64,000 nucleotides of DNA from Altererythrobacter sp. H2 (GCF_035319885.1 NZ_CP141285.1:2170001-2234000); one strand, 5' to 3'; positions 1-9,899 are shown, counted from the first letter of the stretch. Numbers and translations: made by a program. The notes: generated by a model not told the origin, from the letters alone.

Positions 1-790
1 CGCTGTCGGTCACCCCTTCGCGCAGCATCAGTTCGTGCAGCACCGCCGGATCGTTGACCGCGCTGAGCACGAACTTGATCCCCGCCATCGCCCCGGCATA
101 GGGCAGACCCCAGCTTGCGGCATGGAACATCGGCACGACCGGCAGCATGACCGAGGAGGGGCTGAAATTGAACGCGCTTGGCTGGAGCCCGGCCAGCGCA
201 TGCATCATGGTAGAGCGGTGCTCGTACTGCACGCCCTTGGGATTGCCGATGGTGCCGCTGGTATAACACAGCATGCAGGGGTCACGCTCGCTGCCCTCGA
301 CCCATTCGAAATCGCCGTCCTGCTCGGCGATCCAGTCCTCGAACGCACGCGAATGGGCGCCGGAATCGTAGCAGACGTAATGCTCCACCGTGGGCCAGCG
401 GCTCTTCATCCGGTCGACGATCGGCTGGAACGCCGCGTCATAGCAGAGCACGCGGTCTTCGGCGTGATTGACAATATATTCGAGCTGGTCGTCGAACAGG
501 CGCGGGTTCACGGTGTGGAGTACGCCGCCCATGCCCGCGACTCCATACCAGCTGACCAAGTGGCGCGAGTGGTTCATGGCGAGGCTGGCGACCCGCTCGC
601 CCTTCTTCAGCCCCAGCGCCTGCAGCGCCTGCGCCATCTTCAGCGCGTCGCGGCGGATCCCGGCCCAGTCGGTCCGCGTTTCGCTGCCATCCGCCCAGCG
701 GGTGACAATCTCGCGCGCGCCGGCCTCGCGCGCCGCGTGATCGATCACCGCGGTAATGCGCATGGTCCAGTCCTGCATCGCTCCAAGCAT
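1..790 (-). CDS. AMP-dependent acyl-CoA synthetase (fatty-acid--CoA ligase), C-terminus cut by window edge
   Basis: The visible 263 residues are the N-terminal half of an acyl-CoA synthetase of the ANL superfamily, which activates a carboxylic acid with ATP and transfers it to CoA. The phosphate-binding motif YTSGTIGNPKGV is seen about 190 residues in, followed by the PMFHAAAWGLPY segment typical of medium/long-chain (AlkK-like) ligases. The start is the ATG at 790, preceded by a strong GGAGAGGA ribosome-binding site. The C-terminal adenylate-binding domain lies outside the window, so the gene is partial only because of the window edge. The acyl chain length cannot be read from this half. It is transcribed away from the small membrane protein gene at 874. 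Confidence 0.9.
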   Translation of the reverse strand, partial: MLGAMQDWTMRITAVIDHAAREAGAREIVTRWADGSETRTDWAGIRRDALKMAQALQALGLKKGERVASLAMNHSRHLVSWYGVAGMGGVLHTVNPRLFDDQLEYIVNHAEDRVLCYDAAFQPIVDRMKSRWPTVEHYVCYDSGAHSRAFEDWIAEQDGDFEWVEGSERDPCMLCYTSGTIGNPKGVQYEHRSTMMHALAGLQPSAFNFSPSSVMLPVVPMFHAASWGLPYAGAMAGIKFVLSAVNDPAVLHELMLREGVTDS

Positions 791-873
791 TATTGTGTCC
801 TCTCCAGTCGAATCCTCGTGCCGGTTCATGCCCATGCTTGCGCCTGTTGGCAATCGCCGCCACAGGCAGCGCG

Positions 874-1266
874 ATGAGCTCCTTCCAGTCCGCCAAGTCG
901 TTTCTTGTCGACCATACGCACCTCGCCCACGATGCCCTGCACGTCTATGTCGGGCTTGGCGTATTCCTGGGAAGCTGCCTGCTGTTCCGGTGGAAGGTGG
1001 TGGATTGGAAGCCGTGGCTTGTGGTGCTGCTGGCAGCCCTCGCCGGCGAGGGCTGGGACTATCGGGACAGTGTCCTGCAAAACAACCCGCATGACCGGGC
1101 CGAAGCGATCAAGGACCTTGTGAACACGGTTCTGGTGCCCAGCGCCTTGCTGGTGCTCGCCCGGTTCACGACCGTGTTCGAACGCCGGAGCCGCTCAGGC
1201 AACAAGGCGCAGGTTGCCAACCCCGCGGCGGGTGCCCAGGGCAACGTTGCTGAGCCCAGGGACTGA
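874..1266 (+). CDS. Small membrane protein of unknown function
   Basis: A 130-residue protein with two or three hydrophobic segments, roughly residues 15-35 (VYVGLGVFLGSCLLF), 40-53 (WLVVLLAALAG) and 82-98 (VLVPSALLVLARF), and a charged, low-complexity tail. I do not recognise a family. The ATG at 874 gives a methionine just before the first folded-looking segment, whereas the longer reading from 793 runs into the divergent synthetase promoter region. The 3' end overlaps the 3' end of dnaE by 72 bases tail to tail, so the last 24 codons are antisense to dnaE codons. The hydrophobic layout and the coding bias upstream of the overlap support a real gene, but its function is unknown. Confidence 0.6.
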   Translation: MSSFQSAKSFLVDHTHLAHDALHVYVGLGVFLGSCLLFRWKVVDWKPWLVVLLAALAGEGWDYRDSVLQNNPHDRAEAIKDLVNTVLVPSALLVLARFTTVFERRSRSGNKAQVANPAAGAQGNVAEPRD

Positions 1267-4200
1267 GGCGAGCAGTTCGGCCAGATCGCCATCGAGCGCA
1301 TAGTCGCGGCCCAGCCTCAGCAGTGGCTCGTGCTCGGCGCCGGTCCGCAGACGCACCAGCACTTCGCCATGCCCCGGCGTGCCGGGCGCGAGCGCCATCC
1401 GCAGCTCCTGCAAGGCCCCGGCGTCGTGCGCGTCAAGCGTCAGGAGCATCCGCGCAGAGCCGCGCACATCGTCGAGCGGGCGCGCGCCGCGCACCGTGAT
1501 GCGCGGGGGCTCGTCAGGGCTCGGAGCGTCGAGCTCCACCGTAAGCAGGACGCAGGTGGCATCTGCCGCCCAGCGGGTGAAATTCTCCACCATGCTTTCC
1601 TCGAAGCAGGCGGCGCTGAACTGGCCTGTGTGGTCCGAAAAATCGGCGCGGATAAAATCCTTGCCCTTGCGCGTCTGCCCCTTGCGCGCACTCTCGATCA
1701 TCGCCGCCATCACGGCTTGCGTGCGGCCACCGGCTGCACCAGCGCCGCCGCCCTGCATCAGGCTCTGATACGTCCGCGCGCCGTTGGCGGAGGCGACCTG
1801 CCAGTGCTGCTGGACCGGGTGTGCGGAGAAGTAGAAGCCGAAGTTCTCTCGCTCCTGCGCCATCCGCTCGGGCCGGGTCCAGGGCTTCGCGTCCCGCAGG
1901 CGCAGGTCTTCATTGGCGGCATCCTCGCCGCCGAACAGGCCTGCCTGTCCGCTTTCCCGTTCGCGGCTTGCAGCGTCAGCCACGGCCAGCAGCAGGTCCA
2001 CATTGCCATGGAGCCGCGCCCGGTCCGGATCGAGCGCATCAAGCGCACCGGCGCAGACCAGCCCTTCCAGCTGGCGGCTGTTCATCGACCCCTTGGGGAC
2101 GCGTTCGAACAGGTCTTTCAGGCTGGCAAAGGCCCCGCGCGCCTGCCGTTCTTCCACCAGCGCTTCCATCGCCTTTTCGCCGACGTTGCGGATGCCGGCC
2201 AGCGCATAGCGGACAGCATAGCCTTCATCGGTCTGCTCGACCGTGAACTCCGCCTCGGACGCATTGACACAGGGCGGCAGCACCGCAATCCCGTTGCGCC
2301 GCGCATCGTCCACGAACAGCGCCAGCTTTTCCGACTGGTGCATGTCGAAACACATCGATGCGGCGTAAAACTCCTCCGGGTAGTGCGCCTTGAGCCAGCC
2401 GGTCTGGTAAGCGAGCAAGGCATAGGCTGCCGCGTGCGACTTGTTGAAGCCATAGCCGGCAAACTTGTCGATCAAGTCGAACAGCTCGGACGCTTTCCTT
2501 GCCTCGATGCCGGAAACCTCGGCGCTGCCAGCGATGAAGCGGGCGCGCTGCTGGTCCATTTCAGCCTGATTCTTCTTGCCCATCGCGCGCCGCAGCAAGT
2601 CCGCTTCGCCAAGCGAATAACCGGCCAGGATCTGCGCCGCCTGCATTACCTGTTCCTGGTAGACGAAAATGCCATATGTCTCGGCCAGGATGGTTTCGAG
2701 CTTGGGGTGCGGGTACTCGATCGGCACCTCGCCCGCCTTGCGCTTGCCGAACAGCGGGATGTTGTCCATCGGGCCGGGTCGGTAGAGCGAAACGAGTGCG
2801 ATGATATCTTCGAACTTGGTTGGCTTCACAGCAGTGAGGGTGCGCCGCATTCCTTCGGATTCCAGCTGGAACACCCCCACCGTGTCGCCTCGCTTGAGCA
2901 GGTCGTACACAGCCGGATCGTCCCATTCGAGCGCGCCCAGGTCGACCTCGATACCCCGCAGCGCGAGCAGGTCCACCGCCTTGCGCAGCACCGACAGGGT
3001 CTTGAGACCGAGGAAGTCGAACTTGACCAGCCCGCTGCTCTCGACATTCTTCATGTCGTACTGGGTCACCGGCATGTCCGAACGCGGGTCGCGGTAGAGC
3101 GGCAGCAGTTGCGCCAGCGGCCTGTCACCGATCACCACGCCCGCCGCATGGGTGGAGCTGTTGCGGGGAAAACCTTCGAGCTGCATCGCCAGGTCGACCA
3201 GCCGTTTGACCTCGTTGTCGTTCTGGTACTCTCGGCGGAAATCGGCGGCGCCGTTGAGGGTGCGGGGCAAGGTCCACGGGTCGGTCGGGTGGTTGGGCAC
3301 CATCTTGCAGAGGCGATCGACCTGGCCATAGCTCATCTGCAGGATACGGCCGGTATCGCGCAGCACCGCGCGGGCCTTCAGCTTGCCGAAGGTGATGATC
3401 TGGGCGACGTGGTCGTGCCCGTATTTCTGCTGCACATAGCGGATCACCTCGCCCCGCCGCGTTTCGCAGAAGTCGATATCGAAGTCCGGCATCGAAACGC
3501 GTTCGGGGTTAAGGAAGCGCTCGAACAGCAGGCCCAGGCGGATCGGATCGAGATCGGTGATGGTCAGCGCCCAGGCGACCAGCGAGCCCGCGCCCGAACC
3601 GCGCCCCGGCCCCACTGGAATGCCCTGCTCCTTGGCCCACTTGATGAAGTCGGCCACGATCAGAAAGTAGCCGGGAAAGCCCATGCCGACGATGACTTCG
3701 ACTTCGAAGTCGAGCCGGTCAAAGTAGGTCTTGCGCTCCTCCTCAGGCAGGTCGCCATAAGGTGCCAGCCGTGCTTCCAGCCCGCGACGTGCGTCGTCCG
3801 CCAGCATCCGCGCCTCGCCCGAGAGATCGCCGGCAAGGCTTGGCAAAATCGGCTTGCGGTCAGGCGGAGCAACAGCGCAGCGCTGCGCGATCACCAGCGT
3901 GTTGGCAGTGGCTTCAGGCAGGTCGGCAAACAGCTCCTCCATCATCGGAGCGGACTTGACGAAGGCCTGCCGGTTGGAGCGGCGGCGTTCTTCCGCCTCG
4001 ATGTGGGTCGAGCCGGCAATGCAGAGCATGGCATCGTGTGCGGCATGCATGTGCGGCTCGGCGAAACAGGCCGGGTTCGTGGCGACCAGCGGCAGGTCAC
4101 GCTCGTAGGCCAGATCGACAAGCGCCGCTTCTGCCGCTTCTTCGACCGGGTTGCCCTGGCGGGAAAGCTCGACATAGAGGCGGCCGGAAAACAGTGCCTC

Positions 4201-4674
4201 CAGCCTGCCCAGCAAGTCCAGCGCATGATCCCGCTGGCCTTCGGCCAGCAGCCGCGCCAGTGCACCCTCGCCCGATCCGGTCAGCGCCAGCAGGCCATCG
4301 GCATGGCCAGCGAGATCGCCCAGCGTGACGTGCGGCGCCAGTTCCAGCGGGCGGTCAAGATGCGCCCGGCTGGTCAGGTAGCAGAGGTTGTCATAGCCCG
4401 CTTCATCCTGGGCATAGAGCGGAATGTAGTCGATCGCCGCCTCGGGCCCTTCGCGGGCCACGCCAAGCAGTGCGCCGATGATCGGCTGGACACCTTCGGC
4501 CAGGCACGCCTGCGCGAACATGACCGCCCCGTAGAGCCCGTTCCGGTCACAGATCGCGATGGCCGGAAAGCCGCGTTCTTTGGCCAGTTTGGCCATGGCC
4601 TTGGGCTCCACCGCGCCTTCAAGCAGCGAGTAGGAGGACAGGACACGGAGGGGGACGAAGGGGGCGAATGCCAT
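1195..4674 (-). CDS. dnaE: DNA polymerase III alpha subunit
   Basis: The replicative C-family polymerase, the catalytic subunit of the Pol III core, about 1,160 residues as usual for DnaE. An N-terminal PHP domain opens the protein, but its first metal-binding His is missing (LSSYSLLEGA where active PHP domains have an H-x-D/S), so it is probably not a nuclease. The palm carries the catalytic PDFDIDF motif with its paired Asp residues, and the PGRGSGAGSLVAW motif precedes it. The helix-hairpin-helix and OB-fold regions fill the C-terminus. The GTG at 4680 gives two extra residues. I prefer the ATG at 4674 (MAFAPFVPLRV), though neither has a convincing ribosome-binding site. It is the last gene of the leftward lolC-lolD-gpx group, 88 bp after the preceding membrane protein gene. 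Confidence 0.97.
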   Translation of the reverse strand: MAFAPFVPLRVLSSYSLLEGAVEPKAMAKLAKERGFPAIAICDRNGLYGAVMFAQACLAEGVQPIIGALLGVAREGPEAAIDYIPLYAQDEAGYDNLCYLTSRAHLDRPLELAPHVTLGDLAGHADGLLALTGSGEGALARLLAEGQRDHALDLLGRLEALFSGRLYVELSRQGNPVEEAAEAALVDLAYERDLPLVATNPACFAEPHMHAAHDAMLCIAGSTHIEAEERRRSNRQAFVKSAPMMEELFADLPEATANTLVIAQRCAVAPPDRKPILPSLAGDLSGEARMLADDARRGLEARLAPYGDLPEEERKTYFDRLDFEVEVIVGMGFPGYFLIVADFIKWAKEQGIPVGPGRGSGAGSLVAWALTITDLDPIRLGLLFERFLNPERVSMPDFDIDFCETRRGEVIRYVQQKYGHDHVAQIITFGKLKARAVLRDTGRILQMSYGQVDRLCKMVPNHPTDPWTLPRTLNGAADFRREYQNDNEVKRLVDLAMQLEGFPRNSSTHAAGVVIGDRPLAQLLPLYRDPRSDMPVTQYDMKNVESSGLVKFDFLGLKTLSVLRKAVDLLALRGIEVDLGALEWDDPAVYDLLKRGDTVGVFQLESEGMRRTLTAVKPTKFEDIIALVSLYRPGPMDNIPLFGKRKAGEVPIEYPHPKLETILAETYGIFVYQEQVMQAAQILAGYSLGEADLLRRAMGKKNQAEMDQQRARFIAGSAEVSGIEARKASELFDLIDKFAGYGFNKSHAAAYALLAYQTGWLKAHYPEEFYAASMCFDMHQSEKLALFVDDARRNGIAVLPPCVNASEAEFTVEQTDEGYAVRYALAGIRNVGEKAMEALVEERQARGAFASLKDLFERVPKGSMNSRQLEGLVCAGALDALDPDRARLHGNVDLLLAVADAASRERESGQAGLFGGEDAANEDLRLRDAKPWTRPERMAQERENFGFYFSAHPVQQHWQVASANGARTYQSLMQGGGAGAAGGRTQAVMAAMIESARKGQTRKGKDFIRADFSDHTGQFSAACFEESMVENFTRWAADATCVLLTVELDAPSPDEPPRITVRGARPLDDVRGSARMLLTLDAHDAGALQELRMALAPGTPGHGEVLVRLRTGAEHEPLLRLGRDYALDGDLAELLASVPGLSNVALGTRRGVGNLRLVA

Positions 4675-4762
4675 GCCCACGTTATGCGGCGGAGGAAGGG
4701 ATTCGCCAAGGCCGGACAGCCAGCTTTGCCCGGCCAGCTTTACTCATCCGCGTGATCAGGGT

Positions 4763-5098
4763 TCAATCAGCCTGACGGGCAGCGGCAATCTTGCGGCGTG
4801 TGTCGCGCACGGTCGAAACGGCCCCGTAGATCACCAGTGCCGCGAGGAATATCCAGACCCACAGGGGAATGTTCTCTCCCACAACGGCCAGGTAGAGATA
4901 GGCGGAAACAAAGCAGAACCCCGCGCACAGGGTTGGCACCACGGTAGAACGATGGGCCCGCGCCCGCTTTACCAGCCAGCCGATCGAAAGCAGGAAAAAC
5001 GGGATTGCACCCACGTAAATGGCACCGAACACATAAGGGTTGACCCCGTATTCCGCGCCAAGCGCGAGAAACCACTGGTTGAAGGATTCGATCATCAT
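4763..5098 (-). CDS. Small integral membrane protein of unknown function
   Basis: A 111-residue protein with three clear hydrophobic segments (about residues 18-40, 50-72 and 76-96) and a short basic C-terminus (TRRKIAAARQAD), so probably an inner-membrane protein with a cytoplasmic tail. I do not recognise the family. The start is one of two adjacent ATG codons at 5098/5095. A longer reading to 5239 runs through gpx and is not credible. The gene starts 32 bp after the gpx stop and points the same way, so it is likely co-transcribed with lolCD-gpx. Confidence 0.7.
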   Translation of the reverse strand: MMIESFNQWFLALGAEYGVNPYVFGAIYVGAIPFFLLSIGWLVKRARAHRSTVVPTLCAGFCFVSAYLYLAVVGENIPLWVWIFLAALVIYGAVSTVRDTRRKIAAARQAD

Positions 5099-5130
5099 GC
5101 TCGTCCGTTTCGCCTGGTTAGGCGGGGAAG

Positions 5131-5610
5131 TTACAGCAGGGCTTCGACATCCTTGGCGATCCGCTCGGGCGTATCCTGCGGCGCATAGCGTTTCACCACA
5201 TTGCCCTGACGGTCGATCAGGAACTTGGTGAAGTTCCATTTGATCCCCTTGGAGCCCATCAGACCGGGTGCCTCGGCCTTCATCCAGTCAAACAGCGGGC
5301 TGGCGTTCGCGCCGTTGACATCCACTTTGGCCATCAGCGGAAATGTGACCCCGAAGTTGAGCTTGCAGAATTCGGCGATTTCATCCGCGTCGCCCGGTTC
5401 CTGGCCGCCGAACTGGTTGCAGGGGAATCCCAGCACCTCGAACCCGCGATCCTTGTAGCCTTCGAACAGCTTTTCCAGGCCATCATACTGCGGGGTGAAA
5501 CCGCATTTGCTGGCGGTGTTGACCACCAGCAGCACCTTGCCGAGCTTTTCCGAAAGGTCGAGCGGCTCGCCTCGGTTGGTGGTGACGGTGAAATCGGCAA
5601 TGGTCGTCAT
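5131..5610 (-). CDS. gpx: Glutathione peroxidase family peroxidase
   Basis: A 159-residue thioredoxin-fold peroxidase that reduces hydrogen peroxide and organic or lipid hydroperoxides. The catalytic tetrad of the family is present: the peroxidatic Cys in NTASKCGFT (about residue 36), Gln in the FPCNQFGGQEPG block, and Trp and Asn in KWNFTKFL. A further Cys in EFCKLNFGVTFP sits where thioredoxin-dependent bacterial and plant members carry the resolving cysteine, which suggests thioredoxin rather than glutathione as reductant (inference). The ATG at 5610 lies two bases after the lolD stop, so the two genes are translationally close. Confidence 0.93.
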   Translation of the reverse strand: MTTIADFTVTTNRGEPLDLSEKLGKVLLVVNTASKCGFTPQYDGLEKLFEGYKDRGFEVLGFPCNQFGGQEPGDADEIAEFCKLNFGVTFPLMAKVDVNGANASPLFDWMKAEAPGLMGSKGIKWNFTKFLIDRQGNVVKRYAPQDTPERIAKDVEALL

Positions 5611-5612
5611 CG

Positions 5613-6308
5613 TTACAATCCCTGTTCCAGCAGGCCGTCATGCAGCCGCACTACCCGGTCCATCCGCGCTGCGAGCCGTTCGTTGTGCGTGGCGACGAGG
5701 GCTGCGCTGCCTTCCTCACGAACGAGTTCGAGAAACTGGGCCAGAACCTTGTCGGCGGTGTGTTCATCAAGGTTGCCGGTCGGTTCATCCGCCAGCACCA
5801 GGGTGGGCTTGTTGGCAAGCGCACGCGCCACCGCAACCCGTTGCTGCTCCCCGCCAGAAAGCTGGCTGGGCCGGTGAGTCAGCCGGTGTTCCAGCCCCAG
5901 CGCCGCCAAAAGTTCACGCGCCCGCGCGTCGCATTCCGCACGGGGGCGCCCGGCCACCAACTGCGGCAGGACGACATTCTCCTGCGCGGTGAAATCGGGC
6001 AGCAGGTGATGGAACTGGTAGACGAAACCCAGATGATCGCGGCGCAGGGTGGTCCGCGCGTCGCTGGCCACTTCGTGTGCGGGCGTACCGGCGATCTCGA
6101 TCTGGCCGCCGAAGCCGCCTTCCAGCAAGCCGACCGCCTGCAGCATGGTCGACTTGCCTGAACCCGACGGCCCAAGCAGTGCGACAATCTCGCCCGGCTG
6201 GATGTCGAGATCGACACCGCGCAGCACGTCGATCCGTTCGCCACCCTGCTCGAAGCTGCGGGTCAGGCCGCGCAGGCGCACAATTGGCGCGGCACCAGTT
6301 CTATTCAT
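5613..6308 (-). CDS. lolD: Lipoprotein-releasing ABC transporter ATPase
   Basis: A 231-residue ABC ATPase that powers release of lipoproteins from the inner membrane in the Lol pathway. It shows Walker A GPSGSGKS, the signature [15 protein letters not shown], Walker [13 protein letters not shown] and the switch His in VATHNE. The [16 protein letters not shown] stretch is typical of the LolD/MacB group. The ATG at 6308 overlaps the end of the permease gene by 8 bases; the longer frame to 6422 is antisense-like N-terminal junk. Pairing with a single LolC/E-type permease is the arrangement usual in alphaproteobacteria, where one permease gene serves both LolC and LolE roles. Confidence 0.95.
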   Translation of the reverse strand: MNRTGAAPIVRLRGLTRSFEQGGERIDVLRGVDLDIQPGEIVALLGPSGSGKSTMLQAVGLLEGGFGGQIEIAGTPAHEVASDARTTLRRDHLGFVYQFHHLLPDFTAQENVVLPQLVAGRPRAECDARARELLAALGLEHRLTHRPSQLSGGEQQRVAVARALANKPTLVLADEPTGNLDEHTADKVLAQFLELVREEGSAALVATHNERLAARMDRVVRLHDGLLEQGL

Positions 6309-7542
6309 AGCGCAGCACCTGTACCGGATCGGTGTTCGCCGCCTTGTAGGCGGGGTAAAGCGTGGCAAGGAAACTGAGGCCGAGCGCGAGCGCGGCGATG
6401 CCGAGGATCTCCATCGGATCAACCCGCGCCGGCAGTTCGGTCAGGAACCGGACCTGCGGATCCCAGATGTTTCCGCCGGTCACGAATTCGATCGCAGTCA
6501 CGATCGGCTGGCGGAAGGCCAGCACCAGGAACCCCAGCGCCAGCCCTGCCATGGTGCCGATCATCCCCACGGTGAAACCGGTCGTGACGAATATCTTGAC
6601 CAGGTTGCGCCGCGTCGCCCCCATTGTTCGCAGGATGGCAATGTCCCGCGTCTTGGAGCGGACCAGCATGACCAGCGAGGACAGGATGTTGAACGCGGCC
6701 ACCACCACGATGATGGAGAGCGCAAAGAACATGGCCACCCGCTCCACCTCCAGCGCTTCAAAGATGGATGCGTTGATGCGCTTCCAGCTGTTGACCTCTG
6801 CCCGCCCGGCAAGGCTCTGCGAAACCGGCGCGAGGATTTCGTCGACCCGGTCTGCATCCACTGTGACGACCTCGATCATGCCGATGGTGTCGCCCGTCAG
6901 CAGCAGGGTCTGCGCGTCAGGGATCGGCATGATGACAAAGGCTTTGTCGAAATCGTAGACGCCGGTTTCGAACACGGCGGCCACGCGATAGCCGATCTGG
7001 CGCGGCACAGTGCCGAACGGGGTCGATCGTCCGGCCGGATTGATGATCGTGATCGTATCGCCCACGCTGGCGCCGATGTTCATCGCCAGCCGCGCCCCGA
7101 TCGCCACGTTCCCGTCGTTGGCGCGCACTTCGGCAAGGTTGCCCATCACCAGCTTGTCTGCCAGCCCGGCGATATCCTCGGCGGTGTTGCCGCGCACCAC
7201 GACGCCCTCGACCCGCCCATTGGCCGTGCCGAGAAGCGGCTGTTCGATCAGGGGCGAGGCACTGACCACGCCTTCGGTTGCCTGGGTCCGCTCCAGCACG
7301 TCCTGCCAGTCATCCAGCCGGCCACCATAAGCCTGGATGATCGCGTGGCCATTCAGCCCGACAATCCGGTCAAGCAGTTCACCGCGAAAGCCGTTCATCA
7401 CGCTCATCACGATCACCAGCATCGCGACCGAGAGCATGACCACCACCACGCTGATACCGGCGACGAGCGCAATAAATGCCTCGCTGCGGCCGGGCAGCAG
7501 GTAACGCCGGGCGATAGTCCATTCAAAAGGGTTGAGGATCAA
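6301..7542 (-). CDS. lolC: Lipoprotein-releasing ABC transporter permease (LolC/LolE type)
   Basis: A 413-residue inner-membrane permease of the LolC/E (FtsX-like) family. One transmembrane helix near the N-terminus (about residues 23-48, ending [12 protein letters not shown]) is followed by a periplasmic domain of about 220 residues and three C-terminal helices with the FtsX-like core ([23 protein letters not shown]). The protein ends VQVLRYE, as LolC/E proteins do. Translation appears to begin at the TTG at 7542 (MILNPFEW); no ATG or GTG lies upstream in frame. It heads the leftward group lolC-lolD-gpx and is transcribed divergently from purF. Confidence 0.95.
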   Translation of the reverse strand: MILNPFEWTIARRYLLPGRSEAFIALVAGISVVVVMLSVAMLVIVMSVMNGFRGELLDRIVGLNGHAIIQAYGGRLDDWQDVLERTQATEGVVSASPLIEQPLLGTANGRVEGVVVRGNTAEDIAGLADKLVMGNLAEVRANDGNVAIGARLAMNIGASVGDTITIINPAGRSTPFGTVPRQIGYRVAAVFETGVYDFDKAFVIMPIPDAQTLLLTGDTIGMIEVVTVDADRVDEILAPVSQSLAGRAEVNSWKRINASIFEALEVERVAMFFALSIIVVVAAFNILSSLVMLVRSKTRDIAILRTMGATRRNLVKIFVTTGFTVGMIGTMAGLALGFLVLAFRQPIVTAIEFVTGGNIWDPQVRFLTELPARVDPMEILGIAALALGLSFLATLYPAYKAANTDPVQVLRYE

Positions 7543-7719
7543 GGGAGCGCCGCTTCCGCTGGTTATGGTTTACGCCTGCGCCGCATGTAAGCAGGCTTGC
7601 CCCACCGCGCAACGAATTCCCTCGAACCGCGCACAACCTGCCCCAGCCCGTGCTTGTAATTGACCCGTAACATCGCCAAAGAGCCCGCGAGACGCGCCAC
7701 GCCCAGCCCGGAAACCGTC

Positions 7720-9186
7720 ATGAACCTCACCCACCCTTTTCTGGACCTCGACGGCGACAAGCTGCGCGAGGAATGCGGCGTATTCGGCGTCATCGGCAAT
7801 CCCGAGGCCGCCGCCGTTACCGCGCTTGGTCTCCACGCCCTGCAACATCGCGGACAGGAAGCCTGCGGCATCGTCAGCTGGGACGGGCACGAGTTCTTTG
7901 CGCGGCGCGGGCTGGGGCATGTGGCGCAGGTCTTTTCGGACCAGGTCATGCTATCGGAGTTGCCGGGCCACATGGCTTCAGGCCACGTGCGCTATTCGAC
8001 CACCGGCGGACAGGGCCTGCGCAACGTCCAGCCGCTCCACGCCGACTTGGCGCGCGGCGGGTTCTCGATTGCCCACAACGGCAACATTTCCAACGCCATG
8101 CACCTGCGGCAGGAACTGGTGGAAAAGGGCGCGATCTTCCAGTCGTCCTCGGATACCGAGGTGATCATCCACCTGGTCGCGACCAGCCGTTATCCCACGT
8201 TGCTGGACCGGTTCGTCGATGCCCTGCGCATGGTCGAAGGCGCCTATTCGCTGATCTGCATGACGCCCAAGCGGATGATCGCCTGCCGCGATCCGCTCGG
8301 CATCCGCCCGCTGGTGATGGGCCGGATCGGCGATGCAGTGGTCTTTGCGAGCGAAACAGTGGCGCTCGACGTGGTCGGCGCAACCTTCGAACGCGAGATC
8401 GAACCGGGCGAGATCGTCGAAGTGCGGCAGGACGGGCGCGTCACCAGCCACCGGCCCTTTACCCCGCAAGGGGCCCGGCCCTGCATTTTCGAACACGTCT
8501 ATTTCAGCCGCCCGGATTCGCTGTTCGCGGGCCGCAGCGTCTATGAAGCCCGCAAGGCGATCGGCGCGCAACTTGCCATCGAAAGCCCGGTCGAGGCCGA
8601 TCTGGTGGTGCCGGTGCCGGACAGCGGCGTGCCCGCGGCCATCGGTTATTCCCAGCAGTCCGGCGTGCCGTTCGAGCTGGGAATCATCCGCAGCCACTAT
8701 GTCGGCCGGACCTTTATCCAGCCATCGGACGGTGCCCGCCATTCCGGGGTCAAACGCAAACACAACGCCAACCGTGCACTGGTGGAAGGCAAGCGGATCG
8801 TGCTGATCGACGATTCGATCGTGCGCGGCACCACCAGCATGAAGATCGTCGAGATGATGCGCGATGCCGGTGCCAGCGAGGTCCATTTCCGCGTCGCCAG
8901 CCCGCCCACGGCGCACAGCTGTTTCTACGGCGTCGATACGCCGGAGCGGTCCAAGCTGCTCGCCGCGCGAATGGAGCTGGAACCGATGCGCGAGTTCATC
9001 AAGGCAGACAGCCTCGCCTTCGTCTCGATCGAAGGCCTCTATCGCGCAGTTGGCGGCATCGAACGCAGCGCAACGGCCCCGCAGTTCTGCGATGCCTGTT
9101 TCAGCGGTGATTATCCCACTTCGCTGACCGATCTTGCCCAGCGCACTCAGCGCGAATCCCAGCTTTCTTTCGACAAGGTAGCCTGA
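7720..9186 (+). CDS. purF: Amidophosphoribosyltransferase
   Basis: Catalyses the first committed step of purine synthesis, PRPP plus glutamine to phosphoribosylamine. The 488-residue product has an N-terminal Ntn-type glutaminase domain whose nucleophile is the Cys of EECGVFGV; the preceding residues are probably a cleaved propeptide. The PRPP-binding loop is VLIDDSIVRGTTS. Cysteines in RPCIFEHVY, HSCFYGVDTP and FCDACFSGDYP match the four ligands of the [4Fe-4S] form seen in Bacillus-type PurF. The ATG at 7720 (MNLTHPFLDLDG) is preferred to the upstream TTG at 7660. The stop overlaps the start of the following SDR gene by one base (TGATG). Confidence 0.97.
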   Translation: MNLTHPFLDLDGDKLREECGVFGVIGNPEAAAVTALGLHALQHRGQEACGIVSWDGHEFFARRGLGHVAQVFSDQVMLSELPGHMASGHVRYSTTGGQGLRNVQPLHADLARGGFSIAHNGNISNAMHLRQELVEKGAIFQSSSDTEVIIHLVATSRYPTLLDRFVDALRMVEGAYSLICMTPKRMIACRDPLGIRPLVMGRIGDAVVFASETVALDVVGATFEREIEPGEIVEVRQDGRVTSHRPFTPQGARPCIFEHVYFSRPDSLFAGRSVYEARKAIGAQLAIESPVEADLVVPVPDSGVPAAIGYSQQSGVPFELGIIRSHYVGRTFIQPSDGARHSGVKRKHNANRALVEGKRIVLIDDSIVRGTTSMKIVEMMRDAGASEVHFRVASPPTAHSCFYGVDTPERSKLLAARMELEPMREFIKADSLAFVSIEGLYRAVGGIERSATAPQFCDACFSGDYPTSLTDLAQRTQRESQLSFDKVA

Positions 9187-9899
9187 TGTCCGAGAACCGA
9201 CCGCTCGAAGGGCGCGTAGCGCTCGTTACCGGTGCGAGTGAGGGTATTGGAGCGGCGACCGCGCTGGCACTGGCCAAGGCCGGTGCCCACGTGGTTCTGA
9301 CGGCGCGGACGGTGAAAAAGCTCGAAGCGGTCGAAGATGCCATCCATGCGGTGGGCGGCACCTCCACCATTGCCCCGGTCGACCTGACCGAAAGCGAAGG
9401 CGTTTCGCGGCTCGCCAGCGCCATGGCGTCGCGCTGGGACAAGCTCGATGTCCTGGTGATTTCGGCGGCATATTTGCCGACGCTCACGCCCGTGACGCAA
9501 ATTGACGCCAAGCAGTTCGGCCAGGCCGTCACCATCAACCTGCTGGCGACCCAGGCCCTGCTGGCCGCGTTCGACCCCATGCTCAAGCGCAGCGGTCAGG
9601 GCCGGGTCATCGGGCTGACCAGCTCGGTCGGCTCAAACCCGCGCCCCTTCTGGGCCGCCTATGGCGCGACCAAGGCGGCGTTCGAATCGCTGCTCGAAAG
9701 CTACGCTCAGGAAGTCGAGAAAATCGGCGGAGTGCGGGTGGCCCTGCTCGATCCCGGTGCCACGCGCACGGCGATGCGGGCCAAGGCTTATCCGGGAGAA
9801 GATCCGGCCACAGTCAAGGAACCTGCTGTGGTCGCGGACCGGATCGTGGCTCTGCTGGCCGAGGACTTCCCGACCGGCCATCGCGAGCGGGTTGGTTAA
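9186..9899 (+). CDS. Short-chain dehydrogenase/reductase
   Basis: A 237-residue SDR with the nucleotide-binding TGASEGIG motif near the N-terminus and the catalytic YGATK (YxxxK) motif about 160 residues in, with a Ser in LTSSVG as the third catalytic residue. The structural NNAG motif is replaced by ISAAYLP. The substrate cannot be told from sequence. Its start codon overlaps the purF stop, so it is translationally coupled to purF. I know of no purine role for this family; the association may be only transcriptional. Confidence 0.9.
   Translation: MSENRPLEGRVALVTGASEGIGAATALALAKAGAHVVLTARTVKKLEAVEDAIHAVGGTSTIAPVDLTESEGVSRLASAMASRWDKLDVLVISAAYLPTLTPVTQIDAKQFGQAVTINLLATQALLAAFDPMLKRSGQGRVIGLTSSVGSNPRPFWAAYGATKAAFESLLESYAQEVEKIGGVRVALLDPGATRTAMRAKAYPGEDPATVKEPAVVADRIVALLAEDFPTGHRERVG

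Noticed and set aside
1330-4755. A 1,141-codon open frame on the + strand opposite dnaE
   Set aside because: It is antisense to a certain dnaE, its composition (Arg, His, Gln, Pro-rich) is that of a GC-rich antisense frame, and no domain is recognisable.
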